From Prorocentrum cordatum (lineage: Eukaryota; Sar; Dinophyceae; Prorocentrales; Prorocentraceae), in contig CAUYUJ010014556.1 of assembly GCA_963575745.1 (NCBI GenBank), positions 118,501-182,500 on the forward strand: 64,000 nucleotides of DNA, read 5' to 3'. This document shows positions 52,022 to 63,340 of the stretch, piece by piece. Made by a program: the position numbers and the translations under genes. Below the pieces are notes generated by a model, which was given only the letters and a program-made list of their open reading frames with translations, did not search any database and had not been told where the DNA came from. Positions within the stretch are counted from its first letter, which is position 1; each line of letters begins with the position of its first letter.

Positions 52022-53255
52022 CATACACGTATATAAGTACTATAGATATATATAGATGGGTGGAATATCGTACGCCGTGGCGTGGGTGCCGTCTTTGTCT
52101 CCGCGGGCTTCAGCCCGACCCTCAAGCAGAACTTTCCTCGAGCTGGACTGCCTGCGTTGTTGCAACTGCAAAAACGGAAGGATGGATATGCCATTGCGTA
52201 CTCAGGTTGTCTGAGTGTGGGAAGATGTTTCCGACGGCCGACGGATGCCAACCAGAGGCCCTCGATGCTGGACTTATTGGTTGTGGTACGCGCAGAAGCA
52301 TCAAGGCGCCATATGGCAGTCACTCGCACCTGGGGCAAGGCTCACCCCACCCAAGCCCAAATCGAGAATCCAGGACTGCGACCAAGCGGATGGTGTGCTG
52401 ACAAGGCCACGGAGCGTGTCGCCGGCAGGGTAGCGGGGGCCAGAGCCGTTCCGCCCGTCTTGTGGATATGGCTCTTCGTGGGACTGCCTGTTGGCCGACC
52501 AAATTGCACGACGCCTTCGCGCCAAAGCCGCTCAGGGTTGGCCTGTCCGTGCGGCGCAGGAAGGGGGGGGAGGACCACGGGGAGCGTGCGTTTCTCGAGG
52601 CTGCGCGCGGCGGCCCGTGACCCGAGCGTGAAACAGCGTGTGGTGACCCATGCTCGGTCCCTCCCGACTTCCATGGTAGAAACACAAAGAAACGATTTCT
52701 GGCCTGGCTCGTCTACCGCGTGGACAGGCGCCTCCTGAAAGTCTACACGATCTGAATGTTCTATGGCCGTCCCGCGGCCTTCCTTCCTTTCGCTCCCTGC
52801 TCGCCTGCGCCCCCGTGCCTCAATTCGCAGCGGATGCGCCCCGCCGTTTGCTTCTCCGCTTGCTGGGCCCACCTCGCCGCAGACCAACACATTGTCTACC
52901 GCGTGGTGATTCTCGCCTCTGTGCCCTCCTCCATGTTGATGAGCTCCGTCCAGATCGCCCTGACCCTCCTCCTGGTCGCTGGGTGTGTTGTGGGGCATCC
53001 TCGGGCTGCTGGCTGCCATCCGTCCCATAACCTGCCTGGATGCTGTTCGGGGCGTGCTGGAGCTGCGGCTCAATGACCTGCCCCAGCAAAATCCGACACG
53101 AATGCAAGCGCCCCACCGCTGAACGATCGGACGCCAATCCCAGGCTGTAGCGTGGGCTGCCGCCGACATCTGGAATGGCACGTCCTGAGCGTGGGCGAAT
53201 GGTGTGGCTGTCGCGGCCAAGCCACTACGTGGGACCCGCCGATATCATACTAACA
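52022..53255. other. Open frames on both strands, no family recognised
   Basis: The minus frame 53220-52342 (293 codons) and the plus frame 52082-52738 (219 codons) overlap. Neither has recognisable motifs. The minus frame has a moderately natural piece (FLCVSTMEVGRDRAWVTTRC). Confidence 0.25.
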
Positions 53256-53257
53256 AC

Positions 53258-53292
53258 GGTGCCTCCTCCTCCTCCTCCTCCTCCTCCTTCTC
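53258..53292 (+). repeat. (TCC)n microsatellite
   Basis: CTCCTC tract. A second TCC/CTG patch lies at 53525-53610. Confidence 0.9.
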
Positions 53293-53619
53293 CTCATCAT
53301 CTTTCCCATCTGGGCTCTGCTGGGTGCAGCGACCTTGCGTGGTCCGCCACACATGGGCTGCTTATCGCTCGACCTCCTTGTGGGGCAGGTGCTGTATTTT
53401 TCGGCGAAGTGGGCGGGGCTCTCTCCCCGAGTGCATCTGAGAGTTTTGACCTCCCTTCGAGGTCGCCACGCTCACTTCGGGTAGCTGTCTGCGGGTGTCA
53501 AGAAACCCTCCTCCTGCTACCTGCTACTGCTCCTGCTGCTGCTGCTGCTGATTCTCCTCCTCCTCCTTCTCCTCCTCCTACTCGCCCTACTCCTCCTTCT
53601 CCCCCTACTCCTTTTCGTC

Positions 53620-53846
53620 CAGGGTCCTCCCCGAAGTTACATCTAACCCAGCGTGAATTACAAATGACTGTGGGAAACACCCTGTGGGTAACTCACCTCG
53701 GATTGTAAGTAACTCCTGGGTGGGGCGGGGACGGGGCGGCGGGGCGGCGGCGGCCGAGTTACTTCCAACTCGGTTGAGTCACGTGCCATCCGGTTGAGTT
53801 ACCTGTAACTCACCCTGGGTGACAGGTAACTTTGGGGAACACCCTG
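53620..53846. mobile_element. MITE family M3, hAT-like ends
   Basis: The left end CAGGGTCCTCCCCGAAGTTA and the reverse complement of the right end, CAGGGTGTTCCCCAAAGTTA, extend into ~50-bp inverted repeats rich in GTAACTC. An inner perfect hairpin (GTTACCTGT / ACAGGTAAC, 53798-53830) encloses CACCCTGGGTG. CAGGG-type termini are common in hAT elements (family knowledge). Flanks TTTTCGTC and CCCTCGTC share five of eight bases, a weak target-duplication candidate. Confidence 0.65.
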
Positions 53847-53855
53847 CCCTCGTCC

Positions 53856-53857
53856 GA

Positions 53858-53896
<39 letters not shown>

Positions 53897-53897
53897 C
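53856..53897 (+). repeat. (GTC)n microsatellite
   Basis: GTCGTC tract immediately right of M3. Confidence 0.95.
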
Positions 53898-54074
53898 GTC
53901 GTCCACCTTCCTCGCTTCTTCTCCACCTCCTCCTGACCCAGCCGCTCCTCGAGCGCGCGGACTGCGGCGCGGAGTCCGTGGGGCGAGCGGTCCTGCGGAA
54001 CCAACGACGGCAGCGAGCCACGGGCGGCGAGCATCCGAACGAACTGGCGGCAACGGTGACCCATCCACATCCCC

Positions 54075-54235
54075 AGATCTCCGACGTTTTTTTTTTTATA
54101 TATAAAAACAATTTTAACACGTTTACTTAATTATATATATACATATGTGTGAAACAGTATTATCTGTTTTAATTCATTTTTTGTTATATTTCATTGTATC
54201 GTATGTTTCTTCTTCTTCTTCTTCTTCTTCTCCCT
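54075..54235. other. AT-rich island with (TTC)n
   Basis: T-run, ATATATA stretches and TTCTTC at 54206-54232, in sharp contrast to GC-rich flanks. Function unknown. Confidence 0.6.
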
Positions 54236-54327
54236 CGGTGCTCATGCGCCAGAAATGCTTGGAACACCGTATATGCAAGCCCAACTGCCGCCGTGTGGAG
54301 CTGGTTCTTCCAAGCCGTTGGCACTAG

Positions 54328-54506
54328 AGGCCTCCCAGATGGGTCGGAAGATCGCGCGGAATCGCCGATGCATCGGCGACGTCGGTGATGCACTGGCGCC
54401 ATCGGCGTGGAGAGAATCGGGATCCACATCAAGCCGTATCTGCAACGCATCGGCGTTGCAGCGCGTTCCTCCAACCCCATCTGCTCGGATCCCCCCCAGG
54501 AGACCC
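54328..54506 (+). mobile_element. MITE family M1, copy 2
   Basis: AGGCCTCCCAGATG ... CGCATCGGCG ... GGAGAGAATCGGGATCCACA ... CCCATCTGCTCGGATC. Its right end is degraded compared with the copies at 34193 and 59457. Confidence 0.7.
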
Positions 54507-54696
54507 AGAAGCCCACCCACGCGGCGGCAACCTCAGGAGGCGCCCAGCAGGCAGGGCGCGGGGGGGGGGGGTCGGGAGGGGGAGAGTCGAGGGGAGGAGG
54601 AGCAGAGAAGGGCATGAGAAGGGCGAGGGGGGGGGGCGTTGGCGGCGCGCACGAATGGGGCAGGGGGGAGAGGGGAACGCTCCTTAGAAGCAGCCT

Positions 54697-54754
54697 GCTT
54701 CTTAGAAGGCGCCGGCCATGCATCTCTAGGTAAGGCCCGCGCCTTCTAAGAAGC
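54697..54754. repeat. Perfect 16-bp inverted repeat
   Basis: GCTTCTTAGAAGGCGC (54697-54712) and its exact complement (54739-54754) around a 26-base loop. Neighbouring CCTTAGAAGC and GCTTCTGAGAAGC repeat the core. Confidence 0.85.
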
Positions 54755-54779
54755 AGGGGGTGCTTCTGAGAAGCCCCCC

Positions 54780-55224
54780 CCCTCCCCCTGCCCCCCTCTG
54801 CGCGTGGCTGACAGTGGAGAGGTGGAGAGGGAGCCAGGGAGGCGCAAGAGCGGCGGGGGACCGTTGCGCCTGGGGCCTGTGTTCCGGAGATGAAGCCTTG
54901 CCATCGCTCGGACGTCCATTCTCTGTGCATTTTTTGGTTTTGTGCGCTTTCTCTTGTGGCTGGATGACCCAGGCGACTCTCCTCGCCTAGCAAAAATGCA
55001 CACGTCCGAGCGATGCCAAGAAGCTCGCCTCCCCCGCCAGCCCCGCCTCCCCCCATCCCCGAGCCGCGCGCCCCCTCCCCTGCGCAGCCCCCGCCCGCCC
55101 TGCCCGCCGCGCCCGGTGCCCCCGCCCGGGGAAGCCTACCGCGGACTTGCCCGCCTGCCGCTCCCGGGCATGCTCGCGCCGTGATGAGATCCCAGACATG
55201 AACGCGTCGTAAAAAAAATCACGA
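54780..55224. other. No gene recognised
   Basis: C/G-rich DNA with Pro/Ala/Arg shadow frames only. Confidence 0.4.
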
Positions 55225-55335
55225 CGACAATTTTTTCGCTATTTTCGGCCCCTGGGGGCCCTCGCCATTCCCGGGGAGCGTCAAAAAACGACTCCGGATG
55301 GAAAGCCGGCCCCAGGGAAAGGGTCGGGACTTCCA
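55225..55335 (-). repeat. Dispersed repeat family D1, copy 4
   Basis: The reverse complement reads GTCCCGACCCTTTCCCTGGG, then GGAGTCGTTTTTTGACG and GAGGGCCCCCAGGGGCCGAA. Confidence 0.7.
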
Positions 55336-55384
55336 GGGACGTCGTACTGAAAACATCAGGGTGTCGCATGTCTGGGATGAGATC

Positions 55385-55495
55385 GCGACGGGCGGCTTCT
55401 GGCCGCTTTCTGACCCCAGAAGCCCTCGCCGGGTCCTGGGGCTGTGAGGAAACGACTCGGGCCGAACACCCGGCCTGGGGGAAAGGGTCGGGACT
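55385..55495 (-). repeat. Dispersed repeat family D1, copy 5
   Basis: The reverse complement starts GTCCCGACCCTTTCCCCCAG. It lies in tandem with copy 4, about 160 bp away. Confidence 0.7.
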
Positions 55496-55610
55496 TCCTT
55501 GGACGACGAAAATCAGGACATCGCAGGCCTAGGTCCCGCCTGACACCCGACGACGCGAGAAAATTGCAACATGGTGGAAAATTGCGACCAAAGCTCTACA
55601 GACAGTCTTC

Positions 55611-55675
55611 CTGCGGCATTTTTCAAGCGGGATCGATCTGCGAGGGTCCCAGGGCCCGACGCCAGGCGAATTCGG
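55611..55675 (-). repeat. Dispersed repeat family D2, copy 4 (inverted)
   Basis: The reverse complement reads GGGCCCTGGGACCCTCGCAG, then GATCCCGCTTGAAAAATGCC. Confidence 0.5.
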
Positions 55676-55699
55676 CTGGCTCGAACGACTTGCGACGCC

Positions 55700-56984
55700 A
55701 GGATCTCAGGGCCCCCGTCCCCCGCCTGTCCGCCGCCCAATCTCCCGCCCATGGCCGCCCGCCTCTGGCACCCCTTTTCGCTACTGGGATGACAGTGGGG
55801 GTTTCTAAGTGCATAGGGGGGTTGCAAATGGATGCTAAGGTGGGTTGTATCTGGCCCAACCTGGCTTATAAGTGGGCTACAGATGCCCCACGTAGCTTAG
55901 GGGGTTAACGATCCGGGCTAAGTGGCCTGCCGCTGACCGCGCACGCAAGCCCTCCCCTCCATCCCGCCCCAGCCTTCCGCCGCCACCTTGTCTGCCCGTT
56001 GTGCAGCACAGCGCAGAGGCTGCAAGGCGCGCGGGCTCCGTGCAGTGATGAGCCTAGTGCGATCCAACCCATGGGCAGTCTCCCTTCTGAGGACGGGCGT
56101 GCGGGCAAGGTGTACTCATCACCTGTAGCTTAACTGGGCTTGCTTGATTCGCCTTCAACTCATGCCCAACATGCAAACTAAACGAACGACCGACAATCCA
56201 CACGGCCCGCTCACGGCAAGCGAAAGCCAGCCAACTAAACGCGCCAAGCCAACGCAAACGCCTAACAGGAAATCGCCACGCCCAAAAAACATCAATGTTC
56301 AGACACGTTGAAGGTCAACAACATGTAAATTATGTAAATGAAAAATCTTGTCCGCACAGGTCGGATGCTTGAGCGCGGACGGGATCCGCGGGACACTGGA
56401 ATCTGTTGGCGGACAACATCGCCGCCGCCAGCGCGATATCATGCGAATGGTGCGCCGGCGCCATCGCTTGCAGATCTTCAATCAACAAGTTACCAGGCTT
56501 AGAACAGCTCAGCAGGTTGCGCACTCCCGCTTCTAAGATCTGTGGCTAAAGTGCGAATGCAATGAATGCTTGTCACGGTTCTCAGGTGGTGGTCAAGGTA
56601 CGAGCAAGCAACGCCAAATGCGGTCAGGCAGAAGGTCCAGGAGGGACGACCGCACCCAAGAGGTTGGACCCCTCCGCTCCAGGGAAGGAATGGCACCGTG
56701 GGGCAGCGCTTTTGGACGCCAGGAGGCTGGAGGGGCATGAGAGGTGGTGGTGGTGGTGATCAGGCCTGAGACATTGATCTGGCCGTCTGGATGCCAGAGG
56801 CCCGAATCGCCTGGAAGCGAAGAACCAAATCCGGCGTTGAACGATGGCGCAACAGTTCTGTGCGCCCAACAAGCGCCTCACCCACTGCTCCTCCCACTGG
56901 ATCCACCTGCCTTTTTACCGCGGAATGAGATTGGCATGCAATGAACAGATTCTGAGGGAAAAACGTCCTGGACCTGGGAGCTTT
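55700..56984. other. Mostly unique DNA, no gene recognised
   Basis: Moderate GC, with frames up to ~80 codons on both strands. I see no family motif. Confidence 0.35.
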
Positions 56985-57075
56985 CCCGGTACCAGCTTTT
57001 CATCTTGAGTCCTCTTTTGTCGCTCCTGGGGTCCGTGGAGGGCCCCCAGAGCCTGAAAACTGGGAAAGTACTCCA
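56985..57075 (+). repeat. Dispersed repeat family D1, copy 6 (diverged)
   Basis: TTTTCATCTTGAGTCC, TCCTGGGGTCCGTGGAGGGC and CCCCAGAGCCTGAAAACTGG. Confidence 0.45.
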
Positions 57076-57439
57076 GGACCCGTAGGACCCGCTGGCTTGC
57101 TTCACGGTGATGAGACGAGATTGCTCTTTGGAGCTGCGACGACGAGCATTATCGAAAGGTGTGTGCGCGGGTGCGGCAGCCCTGGTCTTTGCTAGCATGA
57201 CGGTGGGCCCCTGGCCCCCTGCTTTTCTGGCCTGGTGGCCCCAGCTGTCCCGTGCGCTGCGTTCTCAGGGGGGTAGGTGGGGGGGGGGCAGTGGCGCGCG
57301 CGATTGCCGGTGACCCCCAAATAGATGCAGCCTTGTCCTCCTCCTCCTCGTCGTCCTCGTCGTCCTCCTCCTCCTCCTCCTGCTGGCATCGGACGGCGTT
57401 ATCTTTTCCCAGCATGGCTTCCCCGAAGGTGTGGACTCC

Positions 57440-57535
57440 CCTCCTCCCAGGGGCCGGCTCTCCGTCCCGAGCCGCTCTTGGACGGTCCTGGCGCCCGGCG
57501 AGCCCCCGGATGCGAAAGTGGCCAACAGCCTCGGT
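57440..57535 (+). repeat. Dispersed repeat family D1, copy 7
   Basis: CCAGGGGCCGGCTCTCCGTC, GAGCCGCTCTTGGACGGTCC and GCCCGGCGAGCCCCCGG. Confidence 0.6.
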
Positions 57536-58480
57536 CGTTTTTTGTTGTAGTGTTTTTTGTTTTTGTTTTTGTTGTTTTTGTTTTTGTTGTTGTTGTTGTT
57601 GAACATTATTTATGCTAAAGAATAATTATTGTTGGGCCCCCTGGTGCGCGCCCCCCCTGCGCCGCCTAGGCCGCAGCTACATTTTCATCATTTTCGTGAG
57701 GAAGCCTCAGAAAAGAGGGTGTGTACAGGATCCGGTTGTTTTGTTGTAATCCGCTTTCCCTTGCAAAAAACAATAGAAAATGACATTTCTTGTTCTAATA
57801 TAATCAAATTTCAAGAATCCCTTGCAAAAAATAAGGTAAAGTGGACATTCGCGCGCGCAAGACGAAATCCTTCCAAAACCTTAGTGTTCGCAGCGATTTT
57901 AACATAAAAACATCAAAAAACCAATGGTTTTTCAACAAAAAATGTCAAAATCTCATCCCGCGCGCTCTTGCGGATTCGTAGGAAACCCAACACTTTTTAA
58001 ACATTTCTGTCAAACGGGCTTTTGCGAGCAACTTTTTCGAACTTCTGCAACAACGGTTGCGCACCTGCCAGGGCCATCATCCCTGTCAAATAATACCATG
58101 CGGGACACATTCGTTTTTTCTTCGCGCGCGCACGCCGTCGTCGTCGGCCGCGGGGCCCTGAATAGTAGCCACGGTCGTCCGCATGCCACGAAGTGAAGTG
58201 TCCGAACGTCATAGGGCGGGAAGCTGGGTGTGGGTGGTGGCGAAGAGTCGTATGGAAATTTGGTAGAGCTTGAACCGGCCCCCCCACAAAGTGGGGGTAT
58301 CGCCCGCCTCCTATGAAAACCCTGGCACTGGTGAGAACGGAGTGTCCCCAGTCTTAAATGATTGTTGTTGTTGTTGTTGTTGTTGTTTTGTATATATATA
58401 TATATATATGGAGTTTTGCTTTTATCACATACACGCATATATGTATATGCAGATATATATATATATACATATATATGTCA
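57536..58480. other. AT-rich island with microsatellites
   Basis: (TTTTTG)n and (TTG)n at 57540-57602, TTG at 58363-58388, and (TA)n at 58390-58412 and 58440-58478. Between them is unusually AT-rich DNA with A-runs. No coding sequence is recognised. CATCATCCCTGTCAAA at about 58076 recurs near 7030. Confidence 0.6.
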
Positions 58481-58744
58481 ACGACGCGAGGAGGTTTCGT
58501 TTTCGGGCCATAGCGCGGGCCTCCAGCGGCCGTTCGGGACGGATCCAGGCGCCCCCCAGCACGCGCTCGGCGAGGCGCAGCTGCAGGAAATCACACCGCC
58601 TTTGCACAACCTGTGGGAACTGACGCAAACGTTCCCAAACCTAGAAACTCGAACCTCGGACTCTAAATCGAATCGAACCGAACTGGCGAACAACCTTCTG
58701 CCGTCTCAATCCCCACGACGCGGGGACTTCTTCAGGGATCCGAG

Positions 58745-58925
58745 AAGGGAGGATGAGGAGGAGCTTGCGGCTGAGGAGGAGGAGAGGGGAGGACGAGGAG
58801 GAGGAGGAGGAGCCCACGGCTGAGCAGGAGAGGCGAGGACGAGGAGGACGAGGCGCCCGCGGCCAAGGAGGAGAGGGGAGGACAAGCAGGAGGAGGAGCG
58901 GGAGGAGCAGGCGGCGGCGGCGGCG
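58745..58925 (+). repeat. GAG-rich interrupted microsatellite
   Basis: GAGGAGGA, GGACGAGGA and GCGGCGG units. Confidence 0.85.
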
Positions 58926-59132
58926 GCGCGGCCCGCCTCGGCGAGGTGCCCGAGCGCAGGATCGGGCGCTGGGGGCCGTCGGCCCCAGGGTCGAGCGGCC
59001 TGGGCGTGGTGCCTGCCGCGGCGCCGGCGGCACGAGCCCAGTGCTGCCCGGGCCCTGCCCGCTCTGCCCCGGCCTCGGGCACTTGGCCCCTCGGGGTTTT
59101 TAGAAGGCAGATCTGCCGTTCTTACAAAGTAG

Positions 59133-59172
59133 AACGGTTTTTTGAAGGCAGATCTGCCTTCAAAAAACCGTT
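59133..59172. repeat. Perfect 40-bp palindrome
   Basis: Each 20-bp half (AACGGTTTTTTGAAGGCAGA and its complement) matches exactly, with no loop. Part of it repeats directly at 59173-59214 (TTACAAGGCAGAACTGCC, then CCGTTCTTAC) and at 59104-59124. Confidence 0.9.
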
Positions 59173-59456
59173 CTTACAAGGCAGAACTGCCTTCAAAAAA
59201 CCGTTCTTACAGAGTAGACCAGTCTTTCCTCCTTGCAGGTAGAGTGCGAATCCAGAGCCAATTTAGGCTCAAGCCTGATGAGCCGCTGATTGCGGCGGAA
59301 GCTAGCACCAGCCAAGAGAAGCAGCGAACCTGAAAAAAAGTGGGAAGTGCCTCTTCGCCTCTCACCGCTCCTGGCCGGGCCAGCGCCTTGGCTCGGGGAC
59401 CAAGCGTACGCGCATCCCTGGCCGAGCCAAGAAGGCGTGGAACTCTGGCCCTGGAA

Positions 59457-59621
59457 AGGCCTCGTAGATGAGGTCCGGGCAGATGGGATCGGAGGATCGC
59501 GCCGCATCGCCGATGCATTGGCGATGCATCGACAACGTCGGCGTTTCATCGGCGACGTCGGCGTGGAGAAAATCGAGATCCACATCGCGCCGCATCTACT
59601 CGGACCCCATCTGTGAGGCCT
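59457..59621 (+). mobile_element. MITE family M1, copy 3
   Basis: AGGCCTCGTAGATG at the left, CATCTGTGAGGCCT at the right, with GATCGGAGGATCGCGCCGCA and GGAGAAAATCGAGATCCACA inside. Confidence 0.78.
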
Positions 59622-60124
59622 AGATAGGCCAACCTTCGTGTCAGGAGGAGGAGGAGGTGGAGGAGGAGGTGGAGGCGGATCTTTTCTCTCCCACCCCCTC
59701 CGTGCCCAAGAAATCTGCAGCGCCGATGGCGATTGGTTCTCTCGTCTCCGCGCTGCGTGCCGCACGTGCTCCGACCTGGTGATGTGATAGCGGCTGGGGG
59801 TGCCAATGATGCGGTGGCAAATGCTGGTCAAAGTGGTGGCACGATGACTGAGGCAGCCGCATGCTTTGCTACAACCGGACTCGGCTAGTCAGATAACAGA
59901 TATGGGGGTTTTCGTTTCATGAATGAATGAGAACCAAGATCTGCACGCAGTACTCTCCGAAATGGCGCGATGACTGCCGCGGAGCTGCAGGCACGCGGCT
60001 GCGCCCCGTGCTGCCCCCTGCCCTCTCCTCTGCCCTCCTTGGCTGAAAGCAGCAGCGGTGTAGCTTGGCCAGGCCTGAGCTGGATCGAATCTCGACATTG
60101 TATCGGATCGAAAGCGGATGGCAT

Positions 60125-60275
60125 CGCCAACGAATCGTCTCGAATCGAATCGAAATAGGACCACTGCGCCCAACTCCAATTGGCCCTGGCCGATGATGGT
60201 GAATTCCAACCGAATCGAATCGAATCGGAATCGCGGACCCAGCCAGCGAATCGACTCGCATCGAATCGGATCGTA
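60125..60275 (+). repeat. TCGAA pentanucleotide patches
   Basis: TCGAATCGAATCGAAAT and CGAATCGAATCGAATCGGAA. A short related patch lies at 58665-58680. Confidence 0.8.
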
Positions 60276-60339
60276 GGCGGCCCTGGCGGCGCCGAGTGGT
60301 AGGAGACAGCATGGGGATGAAGCGGCAGTGTAGGAGGAA

Positions 60340-60381
60340 GAGGAGGAGGAGGAGGAGGAGGAGGAGGAGGAGGAGGAGGAG
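60340..60381 (+). repeat. (GAG)n microsatellite
   Basis: Uninterrupted GGAGGA tract. Confidence 0.95.
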
Positions 60382-60950
60382 AAGAAGCCACGGGCTGAGG
60401 GAGGGCCACCCCCGCCGCGCGCCAGGGGTCGACCGCCGTCGCCCCCTTCGTGCCGCGCCGCGGGCCATCGGGCAGCGGGGGGGGCCCCAGCCTGGGCTCA
60501 GGCGCGCAGCCCACCGCAGCGCGGGAGAGGCAGCCGCGAGCCAGGCGGCGCCCTCGGGCGCCCCGCCGCCGCCGAGAGCGGCAGGAGGCGACGCCAGCCC
60601 TTGAGAGCGCCTGGCACAGGCAAGCCCGAGAGAAGCGCGCACAGGCGCGGCTTCTCCTGAGGGCTATCAGCGCGAGCAGGCTCCTCGGGGAGCACCACTC
60701 AGCCCAGCAGCACCAGCGCCACCAGCAGCAGCCACAGAGTGCGGACGACCAGATGACGCGCAGACGCTCTGAAACGGCTGCCCCGTGGCATCAACACGAT
60801 AAATGGACCGTGGATAGCTGACAGAAAAGCGCACCGTGGAGATCCTCGTACCGACAGGCGTCACGGGCAACTTCGCGAAAGAGAGGCCCCCGACCGCCAG
60901 CATCAGAGTACCAGAGCGGCTCAACGGACAGCAGACAACAGCAGCAGCCG
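60382..60950. other. GC-rich upstream region of relict ORF
   Basis: Arg/Pro/Ala shadow frames only. The Gln-rich start of the next feature may begin near 60925. Confidence 0.35.
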
Positions 60951-60959
60951 CAACAACCA

Positions 60960-62612
60960 CAGCAGTAGCAGCAGCAGTACGGACAGAGGTGGAGCGGCAA
61001 GAGGACCCAGACCCCAGCGGCGCGCAAACAGCGTGGCGAGGAGGCCATCCGTCCAAGCCTCGAGAAGGTCATCGAGGGCATCACCATCGCGAGGGCGGCG
61101 GAGGCGGTGGTGCACGCCACCTTCCAGGCCCCGCTGAATGGCAAGCACCTCGAGCTGCAACCCGACGAGGTGAAGCAACGGCTGGAGTCCCTCGTCCTGT
61201 ACGTGATCGCGGCCAGGGGTGCAGGAGAGAACCCAGAGGGGATCGTGGAGGAGATCAGGGTCCTCAGGTTCGTTCAACAATCACTGCAGCCAGCATACAG
61301 ACGGACCAAGCACATCCACAAGCAGCTGGAGTACTTGGATCGGCAGATCTACAACGCCAAGAACGAGCGCGACCGCTGGCAGAAGAACCTTGGAGAAGCT
61401 CACCAACAAGCGCAAGAGCATACTGGATGTCCGCGACGAGTTCGGCGGCGCCTCAGACGAAGATGCAGCAGATGCCGAGGACGACGACGACAACGCCAGC
61501 GGTCACCGTGAGGCAAGCAGAGCTCGCGTCCGATCAACCCGCCCTGCAAGACTCGCGCAAATCCTTCCGCGTGCAGCCCCAGAGCCCATTTCCGCATCAT
61601 CCTGAGCCGCGGGCGACGGAATTGACGACATCACGAGGGACCTCGCCAAGGCGGTGCAGGACCAGGCAACATCCAACGCCGACTTCCAGAAAGCGATCCT
61701 GGCGATCAGCCAGACCGGCATGGGGGCCGCCGCCAAGCCCCAAGGCGGCGAGGACAAGAACAGAGAAGAGCTGCGGGCGGCGCGGCTCGCAACATAGACT
61801 CGGAGAAAGGAGCGGAAGGCCGCGGAGACAGAGACCACGAGCAAAACGTTACAGGAGGAAAAGGAGGAGGAGTTAAGAGCGGAATTCCAGCGGAAGTACG
61901 ACACCCAGAGGAGGCGGTCCCAAGAAGAACAGGCGCAATTCAGAGCGCACTAAGAGGAGATGAGAGAGCAGGCCATGAAGACGAACCAGGAAGTGCGTGA
62001 CGAACAAGGCCGCGTCGCCAACTATCTGCGCATGCAGGCACAAGCCAGAGGAGTCGAGGCGCAGCAGATGGAGATGATGCAGCGTGCGCGGCAAGAAGTA
62101 CTGCAGCAAGAGGTCATGCACGCCAGGAAGGTTGCCAGGAAGCTGGAGGATACGCAAGCGCAGCACAGGAAGCGCGCAGAAGAGAACCATGAGGCCACAG
62201 TCAACCACCTAGAGGAGCAGGGGGCCGCGCAGCAGCTATCAGTCTAGCAACGCTTTGAGCGCACTTTACAACAGCGACGATGTGAGGATCAGCGCCGCGT
62301 GGACCACTTCCAGCAGCAGCGTGAGCAAGAGATGAAGTACATCCTGGAACAGAAATAATACCATAGGCAGAGTGCCGCAAGATGGAGATGAGAGCGGAGG
62401 ATGCCGAAAGCAAGGCTCGACAGGTCGAATCCGCGCGCCACTCTGCTCTGGAAATGGAACTGCTGAGAGAGCTGGAGTCCGCGATCAACGCAGAGGACGC
62501 CCAACCGCGAGCGCCGTGGCTGAAAGGAAGACTGTGCACATGCAGTAGCGAAGACCTCGTGAGCAACATCACAACCCATTTTCCCACCACTGCGCAATTC
62601 ATAACGCGCTGA
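60960..62612 (+). pseudogene. Relict coiled-coil ORF, retroelement ORF1-like
   Basis: The reading order is reconstructed from consecutive frames. First a Gln-rich start with one TAG, then RKQRGEEAIRPSLEKVIEGI, APLNGKHLELQPDEVKQRLE and RRTKHIHKQLEYLDRQIYNA to about 61390. A second frame gives LEKLTNKRKSILDVRDEFGG and an Asp-rich run. A third frame, from 61618 to 62358, gives DLAKAVQDQATSNADFQKAI and long charged helices (EELRAEFQRKYDTQRRRSQE, EEMREQAMKTNQEVRDEQGR). A fourth frame ends 62612 after ESARHSALEMELLRELESAI. Stops TAG, TAA and TAG lie in the third frame at about 61795, 61951 and 62245. The ~550-residue product would be mostly coiled coil. It resembles the charged-helix part of the LINE ORF1 at 40446-41576 in style only. 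No RT follows within the window. Confidence 0.5.
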
Positions 62613-62945
62613 TCGACCCACATGACGACCCTGCCCGCGGCCCAGAAACCGTGGAAACTAAATGCAACACTGTGTGGTAAACTCGGTGCCAAATGGCAAT
62701 GCACATTTCGTTCCTTGTGCCGCAACGGGGAATCATCTCCCCGGGTAAAGCAATCCGACGTGGAAGAGATGTAGTTTGAGGCCCCCCGCCGCTCTGGAAG
62801 AGCGACGCAGAGCGAGAGGCGTATGTGAGGGGGAGCCAGACAAGCACAACACAGCTGGCACACAACTTTGATGTTGCTTGCCACTTCACCGCATCGCCCG
62901 ATCCCCCCCTCAGAATATACCGTTCAATACAGCCGCAGTCCCTGG
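62613..62945. other. No gene recognised
   Basis: Spacer after the relict ORF. Confidence 0.35.
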
Positions 62946-62949
62946 GTGG

Positions 62950-63340
62950 CGACAGCAGGAAGGGAAAAAGGCGGAGAAAGGAGTGGGTGGAAAAACCCAG
63001 GGATGGAAGGAGTGAGGGAGGGAAGGAATGCGGAGTGAATGGGGGGAGGGAAACGGAGCGAAGGGCGAGGGAAGGGATGGGATGCCGGACGGAGGGCGGC
63101 AGGATAGGAGAGGAAGGTGGACACTGGAGGGAGGGAGACGTGGTATATTGAATGGGCGGAGGGAGGAGTGAAGGGAGGCACGGACCGCGAAATGAATCCC
63201 GCTCGAGTCCGCGGGGCGAGCGCGGCGGGCAAGCGGGCGAGCGCAGGAGGAGAAGGGGGGGCGGCTAATGTGGAGAGGCGAACAGGGAGGGATGGGAGGG
63301 AGGAGTGCAGTCGAGTTGGATTGGAGAAGACACGAGACCC
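62950..63340 (+). repeat. GGGA-rich purine tract
   Basis: GGGAGGGA, GGAATGGGG and GGCGGAGG units without a fixed period. In composition it resembles 27385-28620. Confidence 0.6.
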
